From contig JABRVW010000028.1 in assembly GCA_039961715.1 (NCBI GenBank), positions 1 through 57,555 on the forward strand: a stretch of DNA of 57,555 nt. The letters are read 5' to 3'. How positions within the stretch are numbered: position 1 is the first letter of the stretch; each line of letters starts with the position of its first letter. This document shows, piece after piece, positions 33,999 through 43,636 of this stretch. The position numbers and the translations under genes are program-made. Source of the DNA: JACQPU01 sp039961715 (GTDB lineage: Bacteria > Bacteroidota > Ignavibacteria > UBA10030). The notes beneath the pieces were generated by a model. It was not told the DNA's origin and ran no database searches. It saw only the letters and a program-made list of their open reading frames with translations.

Positions 33999-34644
33999 TT
34001 CCCCCGGACGATCGTCCCGACGAACGGTTCCTCGCCGCGTGTACAGCATCGGTGTCACTGGCGCCATCGGCAGCGGCAAGAGCACCGTCTGCCGCCTTCT
34101 CATGAAAGAGGGCTTCCCGGTACTATCGGCGGACGAGATCGCCAGGGAACTGCAGGAACGGGACGCAAAACTCCGCCGGAAGGTGGCTCGTCTCCTTGGA
34201 CAAAGGGCGTATGCCTCCAACGGGCGAATGAACCGGGCTTTCGTTGCATCGAGGATTTTCGGAAGTGCGGGGTTGCGGAAGAAGCTGGAACGGATCGTGC
34301 ACCCCGCGGTGCGGCGGGAACTCAAGAAGCGCATGAAGAAGCTGTTTGCTTCCGGCAGGCGCGTTGTCATTGTCGAGGCGGCACTGATCTTTGAGTCGGG
34401 ACTCGATCAGATCCTTGACCTGATTGTCGTGGTGGAGGCGCGACGCGATCTGCGGCTCGCGCGTCTCCGCAAGCGCGATAGAAACGATGCAACTGTGCGC
34501 GGCAGAATGGCCGCGCAGTGGTCTCCCAGGGAAAAGGCCGCGCATGCCGACATTCTCATTCGCAATAATGACGGCCTGAGCACCCTTCGACGCAACGTCG
34601 CCCTCCTCACATCAGTCCTGTCAGCATTCGCCAGACGGAGTTGA
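33988..34644 (+). CDS. coaE: dephospho-CoA kinase
   Basis: Last step of coenzyme A synthesis. The P-loop GAIGSGKST (about residues 25-33), a SADEIARELQE segment and the RDRNDATVRGRMAAQW lid region match the family. The ATG at 33988 overlaps rny by 11 bases, and the protein has an arginine-rich N-terminal extension of about 17 residues before the usual start. A later start within that leader is possible. Confidence 0.93.
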   Translation: MPSNSPGRSSRRTVPRRVYSIGVTGAIGSGKSTVCRLLMKEGFPVLSADEIARELQERDAKLRRKVARLLGQRAYASNGRMNRAFVASRIFGSAGLRKKLERIVHPAVRRELKKRMKKLFASGRRVVIVEAALIFESGLDQILDLIVVVEARRDLRLARLRKRDRNDATVRGRMAAQWSPREKAAHADILIRNNDGLSTLRRNVALLTSVLSAFARRS

Positions 34645-34645
34645 T

Positions 34646-35824
34646 ATGCCCACCTTGTTCGAACAGGAACAATCTCTCTTCTTTCAAACCTATAAACGGC
34701 TCTCGCTCGACATTGTCGGTGGTCAGGGGTGCTACCTCACAGACCGACAGGGAAAGCGGTATCTGGATTTCTTCGGCGGCTTGGCCGTCAACGCCCTGGG
34801 ATACAATCACCCCCGCGTGGTGAAGGCCATCAAGAACCAGGCTGATCAATACATCCATCTGTCGAATTTTTTTGTCCAGGAACCACAGGTCAAGCTTGCA
34901 GAGAAACTCCTGTCGTTGTCCGGATTTGCCAGGATCTTCTTCACCAACAGCGGAACGGAAGCGATCGAAGGAGCCATCAAACTAGTGAGAAAATGGGGTG
35001 CCCCGCGGGGCAAGAAGAACCTCTTCGGGCTGTCCAACTCCTTCCACGGACGAACCATGGGAGCCCTCTCACTCACCGAGCGGGCCAAATACCGGGAAGG
35101 ATACGAACCATTCCTTCCCCTTACAGGCCACATCCGCTTCAATGATGTGGAGGATCTCCGCGCCAAGGTTAACGACAACACGCTCGCGGTCTTCGTGGAA
35201 CCGATTCAGGGTGAAGGTGGAGTCAATGTTCTGAGCCGCGAGTTCTGCACAGAGTTGTCCGCCCTCCAGGCGAAGCATGGATTTCTTCTTGTGGCGGACG
35301 AGATCCAATCGGGCATGGGGAGAACCGGAAAACTCTTCGGCTATGAGCACCTAGGCCTGCATCCTGACGTGGTCGTGGTGGCCAAGGCGATAGGCGGCGG
35401 CCTGCCTCTGGGGGCATTTCTGGGCTCCCAGGCCATGGCCTCTGCCTTCACCTACGGTGTTCATGGCACGACATTCGGAGGAAATCCTGTTGCGTGCGCT
35501 GCCGGGCTGGCCGTTGTGGAGGAAATCATCGACGGCGGGCTGATGACAAGGGCCGGGGCAATAGGTGAAAGGCTCTGCGCCGGATTCGAGGACCTCCAAA
35601 AACGCTACCCGGCTCTCGTGACCGAGGTGCGGGGATTTGGGTGTATGCTCGGCGTGCAGTTGTCGATGGAGGGCCAACCCGTGGTTGACCGCTTGATGGA
35701 ACGGGGAATCCTGGTCAATTGCACGAACACAACCGTCCTGCGCTTCCTTCCACCCTATATCGCCACGGATGAGGAATGCAACAGGGTTGTCAACGAGCTC
35801 GGGGAAGTTCTGAGATCTCTCTGA
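34646..35824 (+). CDS. class III aminotransferase, acetylornithine transaminase-like
   Basis: PLP-dependent aminotransferase of the ArgD/ornithine group. FFTNSGTEAIEGAIKL near residue 93 binds the cofactor phosphate, FHGRTMGALSLT near residue 133 stacks on the ring, VADEIQSGMGRTG holds the conserved Asp, and VVAKAIGGGLPLGAFL near residue 245 holds the Schiff-base lysine. The 392-residue length fits. No other arginine genes are near, so the substrate could be acetylornithine or a related omega-amino acid. Confidence 0.87.
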   Translation: MPTLFEQEQSLFFQTYKRLSLDIVGGQGCYLTDRQGKRYLDFFGGLAVNALGYNHPRVVKAIKNQADQYIHLSNFFVQEPQVKLAEKLLSLSGFARIFFTNSGTEAIEGAIKLVRKWGAPRGKKNLFGLSNSFHGRTMGALSLTERAKYREGYEPFLPLTGHIRFNDVEDLRAKVNDNTLAVFVEPIQGEGGVNVLSREFCTELSALQAKHGFLLVADEIQSGMGRTGKLFGYEHLGLHPDVVVVAKAIGGGLPLGAFLGSQAMASAFTYGVHGTTFGGNPVACAAGLAVVEEIIDGGLMTRAGAIGERLCAGFEDLQKRYPALVTEVRGFGCMLGVQLSMEGQPVVDRLMERGILVNCTNTTVLRFLPPYIATDEECNRVVNELGEVLRSL

Positions 35825-35873
35825 AAGCCGGCGGTACGACGTGGACCTTTCCCCTTGTTTGAAGTCCCTCCCC

Positions 35874-35902
35874 TTCATTCTTCACTATTTTTTTCGTACT
35901 TT
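35874..35902 (+). promoter_or_regulatory. possible promoter of purF
   Basis: TTCATT at 35874-35879 and TACTTT at 35897-35902 are 17 bp apart. The -35 is weak. If used, transcription would begin at or next to the purF GTG, giving a leaderless message. Confidence 0.35.
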
Positions 35903-35908
35903 TGAACC

Positions 35909-37405
35909 GTGACCGTCTCGCCACATAGCGAAGGAAAACCGCGCTGCCATTGTGGAATTTTTGGAATCTACGGCCATCCGGAAGCGGCCGTCATGACCTA
36001 CTATGGCCTGCATGCGCTCCAGCATCGTGGGCAGGAAGCCACCGGTATCGTCACGAGCGAGTTCGTTCCGGAGAAGAATCGATATCGCTTTAACGTACAT
36101 CGCGGAACGGGGCTCGTGGCCGATGTCTTCAGGGACGAGAAGATCCTGAAGTCCGTTTTGCGGGGGAGTGCCGCCATTGGCCATAACCGCTATTCCACCA
36201 CAGGCTCGACCGACAACAAGGCCAACATCCAACCATTCACCGTACACTACAGGGGCGGGAATCTTGCCGTTGGCCACAACGGCAATCTCACGAACTTCCG
36301 CACCCTTCGGGATACTCTTCAGGCCGAAGGCACCATCTTCCAATCCACCTCGGATACGGAAATTATTCTGCACCTGGCCGCCAAAAGCAGGCATACGGAC
36401 CAGGTGCTTCAGGTCAAAGATGCCCTCGACTCGGTCGAGGGTGCGTATTCTCTGGTGATCCTGACGGATGACGCCCTGATCGCTGCACGGGATCCCCATG
36501 GGTTCCGGCCGCTTGCCGTGGGAAGGCTGGGGGATGCTTTTGTGGTGGCCTCGGAAACATGCGCATTCGATATTCTGGGCGCCGAGTACATCCGGGATGT
36601 TCTGCCAGGAGAAATCCTGGTGATCGACCAGAAAGCAGTGGAATCAGGACGGATGAGGTCGCTTTGGACCTCGCGCCAACCGGCCAGATCTCATCACTGC
36701 ATTTTTGAATACATCTATTTTTCCCGTCCCGACAGCAAGATCTTCGGAGAGAACGTCGACAAGGTTCGCCGGAAGCTCGGAAAACTCCTCGCCCAGCAGG
36801 CCCCCGTGAAGCCTGACCGCGAAGGAGAGAAAGTTGTCGTTATCAGCGTCCCTGATTCAAGCAATACGGCAACCCTTGGATACGTGACGGAGAGCGAGGA
36901 ACAGGGAACAGACGTGAAGCTCGAAATCGGATTGATCCGGAGCCACTACGTCGGCCGTACATTCATTCAGCCCGATCAGAGCAGTCGCGAAATCAAGGTC
37001 AAGACGAAGTTCAACACCGTCAAGGGAGTTCTGAAGGACCGCAAGGTGGTCATCGTTGACGATTCGATCGTCCGGGGGACGACTTCACGCCAGCTTGTCA
37101 AGCTGATCCGTGAAGCAGGCCCAAGGGAGATCCACTTCCGCGTGACGTCGCCTCCAATCAAGAATCCCTGCCACTATGGAATGGATTTTCCGAGCAGGGA
37201 TGAATTGATCGCAAACAGACACAACGGGGATTTGGAAGGGATCCGGAAGGAACTGGGCGTGGACAGTGTCGAATATCTCTCGCTGGAAAACCTGCTCGAG
37301 GCGGCCCCGAAGGATCAGGGGCGCAACTACTGCACGGCGTGTTTCAGCGGAGAGTATCCGGTCCCTCTGGACCGGGAAACGGCGAAAGACGCCAACGATA
37401 CCTGA
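35909..37405 (+). CDS. purF: amidophosphoribosyltransferase
   Basis: First step of purine synthesis: makes phosphoribosylamine from PRPP and glutamine. A short propeptide-like leader (about 14 residues) precedes Cys15 of CGIFGIYG, the glutaminase nucleophile after processing. The Fe-S type is indicated by all four expected cysteines (HHCIFEYIYF, NPCHYGMDF and the CTACFSGEYP pair). The PRPP site is VVIVDDSIVRGTTSRQLV near residue 380. The GTG at 35909 is the only usable start; an in-frame TGA lies just upstream and there is no Shine-Dalgarno site. Confidence 0.96.
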   Translation: MTVSPHSEGKPRCHCGIFGIYGHPEAAVMTYYGLHALQHRGQEATGIVTSEFVPEKNRYRFNVHRGTGLVADVFRDEKILKSVLRGSAAIGHNRYSTTGSTDNKANIQPFTVHYRGGNLAVGHNGNLTNFRTLRDTLQAEGTIFQSTSDTEIILHLAAKSRHTDQVLQVKDALDSVEGAYSLVILTDDALIAARDPHGFRPLAVGRLGDAFVVASETCAFDILGAEYIRDVLPGEILVIDQKAVESGRMRSLWTSRQPARSHHCIFEYIYFSRPDSKIFGENVDKVRRKLGKLLAQQAPVKPDREGEKVVVISVPDSSNTATLGYVTESEEQGTDVKLEIGLIRSHYVGRTFIQPDQSSREIKVKTKFNTVKGVLKDRKVVIVDDSIVRGTTSRQLVKLIREAGPREIHFRVTSPPIKNPCHYGMDFPSRDELIANRHNGDLEGIRKELGVDSVEYLSLENLLEAAPKDQGRNYCTACFSGEYPVPLDRETAKDANDT

Positions 37406-37407
37406 CC

Positions 37408-37968
37408 GTGGCAACGAAGACCTGGACTCTCGCCAATATTATCAGCGGCGCACGCCTCCTTCTCCTTGCCCCCCTGGCGTATTGCCTCTTTTACGAGTTT
37501 GAAAGCAATCGCCTTTGGGCGGCCGGGATTGTCGTGCTGGGAGCCCTGACGGATTTCGTGGACGGATTCCTCGCGCGCAGACTGCATGAAGTCTCCGAAT
37601 TGGGAAAGGTCATTGATCCGATTGCGGACAAAGTGGGGATCGGAGCTCTGGCGCTCTTCCTTGTCGTCCTCGGAGACATTCCTCTCTGGTACGTCGTCGT
37701 GGTGCTGGTCCGGGATATTCTGATCCTGGGCGGAGGAATCCTCATCAAGTCGAAGAAAGGCATCGTCGTACAGTCCAACTGGCCCGGGAAGATCGCCGTC
37801 AGTCTTGTCGCCGCATATCTCCTGCTTTCTCTCCTCCGAATGGAGAGCCTTGAAGCGTGGCGCAACGCTGCTCTCTGGAGCAGTGTGGCCCTCATGACGG
37901 TTTCGCTGGCGGTGTATGGACGGAGGCTCTTCATCGGGAGAAGGGTCGATGCAACAGGACGCGAATGA
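37408..37968 (+). CDS. pgsA: CDP-diacylglycerol--glycerol-3-phosphate 3-phosphatidyltransferase-like
   Basis: Membrane enzyme of the CDP-alcohol phosphatidyltransferase family. The signature D-x2-DG-x2-AR-x8-G-x3-D-x3-D is seen in DFVDGFLARRLHEVSELG followed by KVIDPIADK (about residues 48-75). About 186 residues with several membrane helices. I start at GTG 37408, two bases after purF, because the longer frame overlaps purF. The stop overlaps the ftsY start (ATGA). PgsA is the likeliest member, though other alcohols cannot be excluded. Confidence 0.88.
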   Translation: MATKTWTLANIISGARLLLLAPLAYCLFYEFESNRLWAAGIVVLGALTDFVDGFLARRLHEVSELGKVIDPIADKVGIGALALFLVVLGDIPLWYVVVVLVRDILILGGGILIKSKKGIVVQSNWPGKIAVSLVAAYLLLSLLRMESLEAWRNAALWSSVALMTVSLAVYGRRLFIGRRVDATGRE

Positions 37969-38909
37969 TCGGAACGCTCATCAACAGAATGACTTCGGGT
38001 CTGACGAAGACCCGGGATTCGCTAGTCGGCGGCATCCGGCGGATGGTAAGCGCACGGGGAACCATCGACGCGAATGCGCTGGAGGACATTGAGCACGCTC
38101 TCCTGGCGGCAGACGTTGGCACCGGAACGACAGAACGACTGCTGGAGAACATCAAAAAGCGCATTGCGGCAGATCGATACGAGTCTATCGATGAATTCAT
38201 GGCCTTGTTCAAGGACGAGGTGGCGCGCGTCCTGCGCCCAAAGGATTCCGGCCTCGGCGAGAGGGCAAAGATCGGGATTCCCGAGTCTCCCCGGCCGTAT
38301 ATCATCCTCGTTGTGGGAGTCAACGGATCGGGAAAGACAACCACAGTTGGAAAACTCGCGCACCGCTACAAGTCGGAGGGGCTCAGGGTCCTCGTTGGAG
38401 CGGCAGATACCTATCGGGCGGCGGCGAACGAACAACTGGAACGATGGGCCCGGCGGGCCGGGGTGGAGATCGTTCGCCAGGAAAGAGGGGCCGATCCTGG
38501 CTCTATTGCATTCGATACCGTGCAGTCAGCCCGTTCGCGAGGCATGGACGTGGTTCTCATCGATACCGCGGGAAGGCTTCATACAAGCGTCAACCTGATG
38601 GAAGAACTCCGCAAGATCCGAAGAGTGATCGCCAAGGTGTTGCCGGACGCGCCGCATGAGGTGCTCCTGGTGCTCGATGCCGCCACAGGGCAAAACGGGC
38701 TCCGGCAGGCGGAGCAATTTTCAGAGGCGGCAGGCGTAACGGGTGTGGTGTTGACGAAGCTGGATGGAACTGCCAAAGGCGGCATTGTGCTCGCGGTCGG
38801 CAATGAGCTGGGAATCCCGGTTCGGTACGTCGGGGTGGGGGAAGATCCCGAGGACCTTCAGCCGTTTGTTCCACAGGCCTTTGTGGAGGCCCTTTTTGCG
38901 CAAACGTGA
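37965..38909 (+). CDS. ftsY: signal recognition particle receptor FtsY
   Basis: GTPase that docks ribosome-SRP complexes at the membrane. The short form (314 residues) lacks the acidic A domain; an N domain of four helices is followed by the G domain with VGVNGSGKTTTVGKLA (about residue 111), DTYRAAANEQLERWA near residue 145, DTAGRLHT near residue 200 and TKLDGTAKGG near residue 264. The start overlaps pgsA by 4 bases. Confidence 0.96.
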   Translation: MIGTLINRMTSGLTKTRDSLVGGIRRMVSARGTIDANALEDIEHALLAADVGTGTTERLLENIKKRIAADRYESIDEFMALFKDEVARVLRPKDSGLGERAKIGIPESPRPYIILVVGVNGSGKTTTVGKLAHRYKSEGLRVLVGAADTYRAAANEQLERWARRAGVEIVRQERGADPGSIAFDTVQSARSRGMDVVLIDTAGRLHTSVNLMEELRKIRRVIAKVLPDAPHEVLLVLDAATGQNGLRQAEQFSEAAGVTGVVLTKLDGTAKGGIVLAVGNELGIPVRYVGVGEDPEDLQPFVPQAFVEALFAQT

Positions 38910-38918
38910 AAGCAGTCC

Positions 38919-39935
38919 ATGAAACTCTCCTATTCGCCCTTCGACCTGAAGCTGAAGCACACCTTCACAATCTCGCGAAGCTCACGGGATATCTCCCCAG
39001 TCGTGCTCGTGGAGCTTGAACACGAAGGAATCGTGGGATACGGTGAAGCCGCTCCGACCAGGAGATACGGCGAGACGATTGAGACGGTCATGGCTTTTCT
39101 CGGATCGCTTGACCTCTCCGGGTATCCGTCTCCGTTCGACCTGGAGAATATTCTGAATGACGTCGATGCCAAGGCCCCCGGAAATACTTCAGCCAAAGCC
39201 GCGGTGGACATCGCTCTGCACGATTGGATCGGGAAAAGGCTGAATATTCCTCTCCATCAGTACTGGGGCCTGGACAAGTCGAAAACTCCCCTGACTTCAT
39301 TCACGATCGGAATCGACCGGCGCGAGATCATTGAACAAAAGGTTCGGGAGGCGGAAGAATATCCGATTCTGAAGGTGAAGCTGGGAGGATCCAACGATGA
39401 GGAGATCATCAGGACAATTCGGGGCGTGACAAAGAAGACGATCAGAGTGGATGCGAACGAAGGGTGGAAGACGAGGGAGACCGCCGTGGAGAGGATCAAA
39501 TGGCTTGAACAGGAGGGCGTGGAATTTGTCGAACAGCCGATGCCGGCAGAGGACCTCGCGGGAACCGCGTGGGTGCGGGAGCGCGTAAATCTTCCGTTGG
39601 TGGCGGACGAGAACTCCCTTCGTCTTCACGACGTTCCAAAGTTGCAGGGAGTGTTTGATGGCATCAACATCAAACTCATGAAATGCACGGGCCTTCGGGA
39701 GGGAATGCGAATGATCGCAACGGCGAAGGCATGCGGGTTGAAAATCATGGCCGGTTGCATGATCGAAACATCGGTGGCGATTTCAGCTGCGGCGCAACTC
39801 TCGCCCCTGATTGACTGGGCGGACCTCGACGGGGCGATCCTCACCACGAACGATCCGTTCGACGGGGTCAGAATTGAAAAGGGGAGGATGATCCTCCCCG
39901 ACAGGCCGGGTATCGGGGTGGTGAGACGGGGATGA
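38919..39935 (+). CDS. dipeptide epimerase (L-Ala-D/L-Glu epimerase type)
   Basis: Enolase-superfamily enzyme. The catalytic KVKLGG lysines (about residue 153), the metal-binding residues in DANEGW, EQPMP and DEN, and the second lysine in INIKLMKC (about residue 250) are all present, and MIETSVAISAAAQL near residue 283 is typical of dipeptide epimerases. It likely recycles murein peptides by converting L-Ala-D-Glu to L-Ala-L-Glu. The 338-residue length fits, and it starts 9 bases after ftsY. Confidence 0.88.
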   Translation: MKLSYSPFDLKLKHTFTISRSSRDISPVVLVELEHEGIVGYGEAAPTRRYGETIETVMAFLGSLDLSGYPSPFDLENILNDVDAKAPGNTSAKAAVDIALHDWIGKRLNIPLHQYWGLDKSKTPLTSFTIGIDRREIIEQKVREAEEYPILKVKLGGSNDEEIIRTIRGVTKKTIRVDANEGWKTRETAVERIKWLEQEGVEFVEQPMPAEDLAGTAWVRERVNLPLVADENSLRLHDVPKLQGVFDGINIKLMKCTGLREGMRMIATAKACGLKIMAGCMIETSVAISAAAQLSPLIDWADLDGAILTTNDPFDGVRIEKGRMILPDRPGIGVVRRG

Positions 39936-39939
39936 ACCC

Positions 39940-40146
39940 ATGTTCTTCAGGCGCCCGGGCATCCGTCGATTTGAATACCTTCCGAGGTACTACGATCCCG
40001 ACAAGGATCCGGCCGAAAAATTCAAACGCCGCTTCGAGAGCCAACGACGTTCACACAGGCGGACACAACGGTCGATTGTGCGCTGGATGATCGTCTTCCT
40101 TCTGGCGGTCTACGCGTATCTCTATCTGACAGGACTTCTGCGCTAA
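39940..40146 (+). CDS. small basic membrane protein
   Basis: A 68-codon gene for a protein with a very basic N-terminal half (many Arg) and one C-terminal membrane helix (about residues 47-65). It sits between the epimerase and mutL, 4 bases after the former, and its stop overlaps the mutL start by one base, so it looks like a true gene. The family is unknown to me. The topology suggests a tail-anchored inner-membrane protein. Confidence 0.6.
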   Translation: MFFRRPGIRRFEYLPRYYDPDKDPAEKFKRRFESQRRSHRRTQRSIVRWMIVFLLAVYAYLYLTGLLR

Positions 40147-41942
40147 TGGCAGGAAAGATCCGCATACTGCAAAGCGACCTGGCGAACAGAATCGCCGCGG
40201 GTGAGGTCGTTCAACGCCCCGCGTCGGCAATCAAGGAACTCATTGAGAATTCTCTCGACGCCGGCGCCAGGTCAGTGTTTGTGCGCATCGAGGATGCCGG
40301 AAAAACAGTGATACAGGTCGTGGATGACGGAGAGGGAATGTCCGAAGAGGACGCGAAGCTGGCCTTCCGACGGCACGCCACAAGCAAGATCAGCGTCCCT
40401 GAGGACCTCGAGAACATTCGGACCCTGGGGTTCCGCGGTGAGGCGCTCGCCTCGATCGGGGCTGTTTCGCACGTGGAGCTCAAAACCCGGACTGCGATCG
40501 AGGATGTAGGAACGCTTGTCCGTGTCGAGGGGGATGAAATCAGGGAGGTCACACGGACCGCCTGCGAACGCGGAACCTCGGTAACGGTCCGAAACCTCTT
40601 CTATAATACACCTGCGCGACGAAACTTTCTGAAATCCCAGCAAACGGAGCGAAAACAGGCGACAGACGTGGTGACCCGCATGGCGCTTGCCTATCCGGAT
40701 GTATCGTGGAAGTACGAAAGCGATGGAGAAACAATGCTCAGCCTCTCGCCGGCTTCGTTTGAAGCCCGCGTACGCGACATTGTAGGGAAAAAGGCCTTTG
40801 ATCAGCTCGTACCGGTGAAGGAGGCCACGGAGTACGTGAGCATCGATGGATTCATAGGAAGGCCGGACTTTGTGCGCAGGAACAGAATGGACCAGTTTCT
40901 GTTTCTCAACGGCCGTTTCATTGTCAACCGAGCCATCAACCACGCCGTATTCCAGGCGTATGAACATCTTCTGATCAAGGGCTCCTTTCCGTTCTTTATC
41001 CTGCGACTGCGTGTGGATCCGCGCCAAGTCGACGTCAACGTCCATCCCTCGAAGCTGGAGGTCAAATTCGAGAACGAATCAAACATGTACCGGTTCGTTC
41101 TCTCGGTCATTCGGCGGACTCTGGCAACCAACGATCTTGTTCCGAGTGTCGAGATGGCGGATGTGGGAAGCAGTGGCGTCGATGCCCGGTTGCGTTTTGG
41201 CGGTCAGTCCTCTGATCCGATGTCGATACCGGGACAAATCGATCTCGACCAGCTGTTCCGGCGAGCACGGTCCTCGCAGGAAGGCGTGGCCGTGAATTCG
41301 TTTGCGCCGATCGTGCGGAGCGAGCCGGCGGAGAGGATTGTGCCGCAGGAGGCTGAGCAGACGGCCGCGCAGGACGGCCGCGCTATCTGGCAGGTGCACA
41401 ATAAGTACATTCTGTCACAGATCAAAACCGGCATCATGATCGTGGATCAGCACGTTGCTCACGAACGCATCCTGTACGAAAAAGCCGTTGCAAGCTTTGA
41501 AAACAACCTGCCGGCGTCACAGCAGCTGCTCTTTCCGCAGACGGTGGAGCTCACGCCGGGAGACTCTGCGCTCGTTCGCGATCTGCTTCCCCACCTCGAG
41601 ACTCTTGGTTTTGTTCTGAAACCGTTCGGCAGGAACACTGTGGTCATCGAGGGGATCCCCGCGGACGTTCGTGTGGGAAGCGAACGGAAGATCCTGCAGG
41701 ATCTTCTGGATGAGTACCGGAACAACGAGCACCATGCGACGGTGGATGCCCGGGATAACCTTGCGAAATCCTTCGCATGCAAAGCCGCGATCAAGGCCGG
41801 CGACAGGCTGACGGTGCAGGAGATGATCGGCTTGATTGATCAGTTGTTTTTGACTACCATGCCGTATGTCTGTCCCCACGGCAGGCCCGTCGTGGTCAAG
41901 ATCTCCCTGGAGGAGCTTGACAAGCGGTTTGGCAGAACATAG
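40146..41942 (+). CDS. mutL: DNA mismatch repair protein MutL
   Basis: Matchmaker of mismatch repair. The GHKL ATPase domain shows ELIENSLDAG, DDGEGM and GFRGEALASI (within the first 110 residues) and FYNTPARRNFL near residue 150. The C-terminal domain carries DQHVAHERILYE (about residue 434), the metal-binding endonuclease motif, plus ACKAAIKAGD and CPHGRP. It is therefore the nicking type used by bacteria without MutH. The 598-residue length fits. The next gene follows after 12 bases. Confidence 0.96.
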   Translation: MAGKIRILQSDLANRIAAGEVVQRPASAIKELIENSLDAGARSVFVRIEDAGKTVIQVVDDGEGMSEEDAKLAFRRHATSKISVPEDLENIRTLGFRGEALASIGAVSHVELKTRTAIEDVGTLVRVEGDEIREVTRTACERGTSVTVRNLFYNTPARRNFLKSQQTERKQATDVVTRMALAYPDVSWKYESDGETMLSLSPASFEARVRDIVGKKAFDQLVPVKEATEYVSIDGFIGRPDFVRRNRMDQFLFLNGRFIVNRAINHAVFQAYEHLLIKGSFPFFILRLRVDPRQVDVNVHPSKLEVKFENESNMYRFVLSVIRRTLATNDLVPSVEMADVGSSGVDARLRFGGQSSDPMSIPGQIDLDQLFRRARSSQEGVAVNSFAPIVRSEPAERIVPQEAEQTAAQDGRAIWQVHNKYILSQIKTGIMIVDQHVAHERILYEKAVASFENNLPASQQLLFPQTVELTPGDSALVRDLLPHLETLGFVLKPFGRNTVVIEGIPADVRVGSERKILQDLLDEYRNNEHHATVDARDNLAKSFACKAAIKAGDRLTVQEMIGLIDQLFLTTMPYVCPHGRPVVVKISLEELDKRFGRT

Positions 41943-41954
41943 CTGGAGGAAGCA

Positions 41955-43625
41955 ATGAGCATGAACATCGACCAAGGCAAGCTTCAGGAAGCCAGAAAAC
42001 GATGGGAAGACCGTGCCCGGTCGAACGGACGGATGCGTGAGGTGAAATTCACGACCGTCAGCGGTGAGCCCATCGAAATGTTGTATGGGCCTGAACACGT
42101 GGCGGAAATGGACTTCGTCCGGGACATAGGCTACCCGGGCGAATTTCCATTCACGCGGGGAATTCATTCCACCATGTACCGCGGAAAACTCTGGACCATG
42201 CGGCAGTTTGCCGGATTTGGAACGCCGGAGGACACGAATGCACGCTATCACTACCTGCTCGATCATGGCCAGACAGGCCTTTCCGTGGCGTTCGACCTTC
42301 CGACGCTCATGGGCAGGGACGCCGACGACCCCCTGTCGGAGGGAGAAGTGGGGATTTGCGGGGTGTCTGTGAGTTCACTCGCCGACATGGAGATCCTCTT
42401 CAAGGGGATTAATCTCGGCGAGATCTCAACGTCGATGACGATCAACGCCCCTGCCGCGATGATGATGTGCTTCTATCTGGCGGTGGCGGAGAAACAGGGA
42501 GTCGCCTTCAGAAATCTGCGTGGGACGATCCAGGCCGATATTCTCAAGGAGTATATCGCCCAGAAAGAATGGATCTATCCGCCGGGCCCATCGATGAAGC
42601 TAATCGTCGACATGTTTGAATTTCTGGGGACGGAGGCACCTCAATGGAACCCGATCTCCGTGAGTGGATATCATATCCGGGAAGCCGGATCAACGGCGGC
42701 ACAGGAACTCGCCTTCACCCTGGCCGACGGTTTTGCGTACGTCGAAGCGGGGATTGAACGCGGCCTGAACATCGACGAATTCGTGCCGCGCATTTCTTTT
42801 TTCTTCAATTCCCATATTGATTTTTTTGAAGAGATTGCCAAGTTTCGCGCGGCACGGAGAATCTGGGCGCGCCGCATGCGGGAAAAATACGGCGCAAAGA
42901 ATCCCAAGGCGCTCATGCTCCGTTTCCACACGCAAACAGCCGGTTGCTCCCTCACCGCGCAGCAGCCTGAGAATAACATCATTCGCACGGCCTTTGAAGC
43001 GCTCGCGGGAGTTCTCGGGGGAACGCAATCCCTCCATACCAACTCCATGGATGAAACGCTCGCGCTTCCATCGGAAAAAGCGGTCACGATCGCACTGCGC
43101 ACGCAACAGATTCTTGCCCATGAAACAGGCGTGTCGAATACGATCGATCCGTTGGGCGGAAGCTATTTCATCGAGGCATTGACGACAGAGATGGAAAAGC
43201 ATGCCGAGGAGTACTTTGAGACGATTGACGCCCTGGGAGGCGTCATCCCGGCCATCGAGGCGGGATTCTTCCAGCGTGAGATCGCCGATGCCGCGTACCG
43301 GTACCAGCAGGAGCTGGACAAGAAGGAAAAGATCATTGTCGGTGTGAATGAATTTATCGACGAGGATGAGCGCATCGAGATCCCGATTCTGAAGATCCCG
43401 CCCGAAGTGGAACGGATCCAGAAACAAAGGCTCGCGGACGTACGGCAGAGCAGGGATGAGAATGCCGTGGAGACAGCGCTTCGGAATCTCAAGACAGCGG
43501 CCAGCGACAACAAGAACCTCATGCCTCTCCTCCTGGAGTGCACACGGTCGTATGCAACGCTGGGGGAAACCTGTTCCGCCTTGGCAGAGATCTACGGCGT
43601 GTACGAAGAACAAGCGGTGTTCTAG
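41955..43625 (+). CDS. methylmalonyl-CoA mutase, catalytic (N-terminal) subunit
   Basis: TIM-barrel subunit that binds the acyl-CoA for the methylmalonyl-CoA/succinyl-CoA rearrangement. The 556 residues match the catalytic part only (GIHSTMYRGKLWTMRQFAGF near residue 69, LRFHTQTAGCSLTAQQPENN near residue 319). The C-terminal B12-binding domain is missing and is encoded at 51867-52289 instead, about 8 kb away. GGAGGAA precedes the ATG. It belongs to the mutL transcription run. Isobutyryl-CoA mutase is a less likely alternative. Confidence 0.9.
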   Translation: MSMNIDQGKLQEARKRWEDRARSNGRMREVKFTTVSGEPIEMLYGPEHVAEMDFVRDIGYPGEFPFTRGIHSTMYRGKLWTMRQFAGFGTPEDTNARYHYLLDHGQTGLSVAFDLPTLMGRDADDPLSEGEVGICGVSVSSLADMEILFKGINLGEISTSMTINAPAAMMMCFYLAVAEKQGVAFRNLRGTIQADILKEYIAQKEWIYPPGPSMKLIVDMFEFLGTEAPQWNPISVSGYHIREAGSTAAQELAFTLADGFAYVEAGIERGLNIDEFVPRISFFFNSHIDFFEEIAKFRAARRIWARRMREKYGAKNPKALMLRFHTQTAGCSLTAQQPENNIIRTAFEALAGVLGGTQSLHTNSMDETLALPSEKAVTIALRTQQILAHETGVSNTIDPLGGSYFIEALTTEMEKHAEEYFETIDALGGVIPAIEAGFFQREIADAAYRYQQELDKKEKIIVGVNEFIDEDERIEIPILKIPPEVERIQKQRLADVRQSRDENAVETALRNLKTAASDNKNLMPLLLECTRSYATLGETCSALAEIYGVYEEQAVF

Positions 43626-43636
43626 GGCCTGCACCC

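Noticed and set aside
32304..34370. 688-codon minus-strand open frame opposite rny and coaE
   Set aside because: It is antisense to two well-recognised genes; long shadows arise from the codon bias of coiled-coil coding DNA. The protein is low-complexity and unlike any family.
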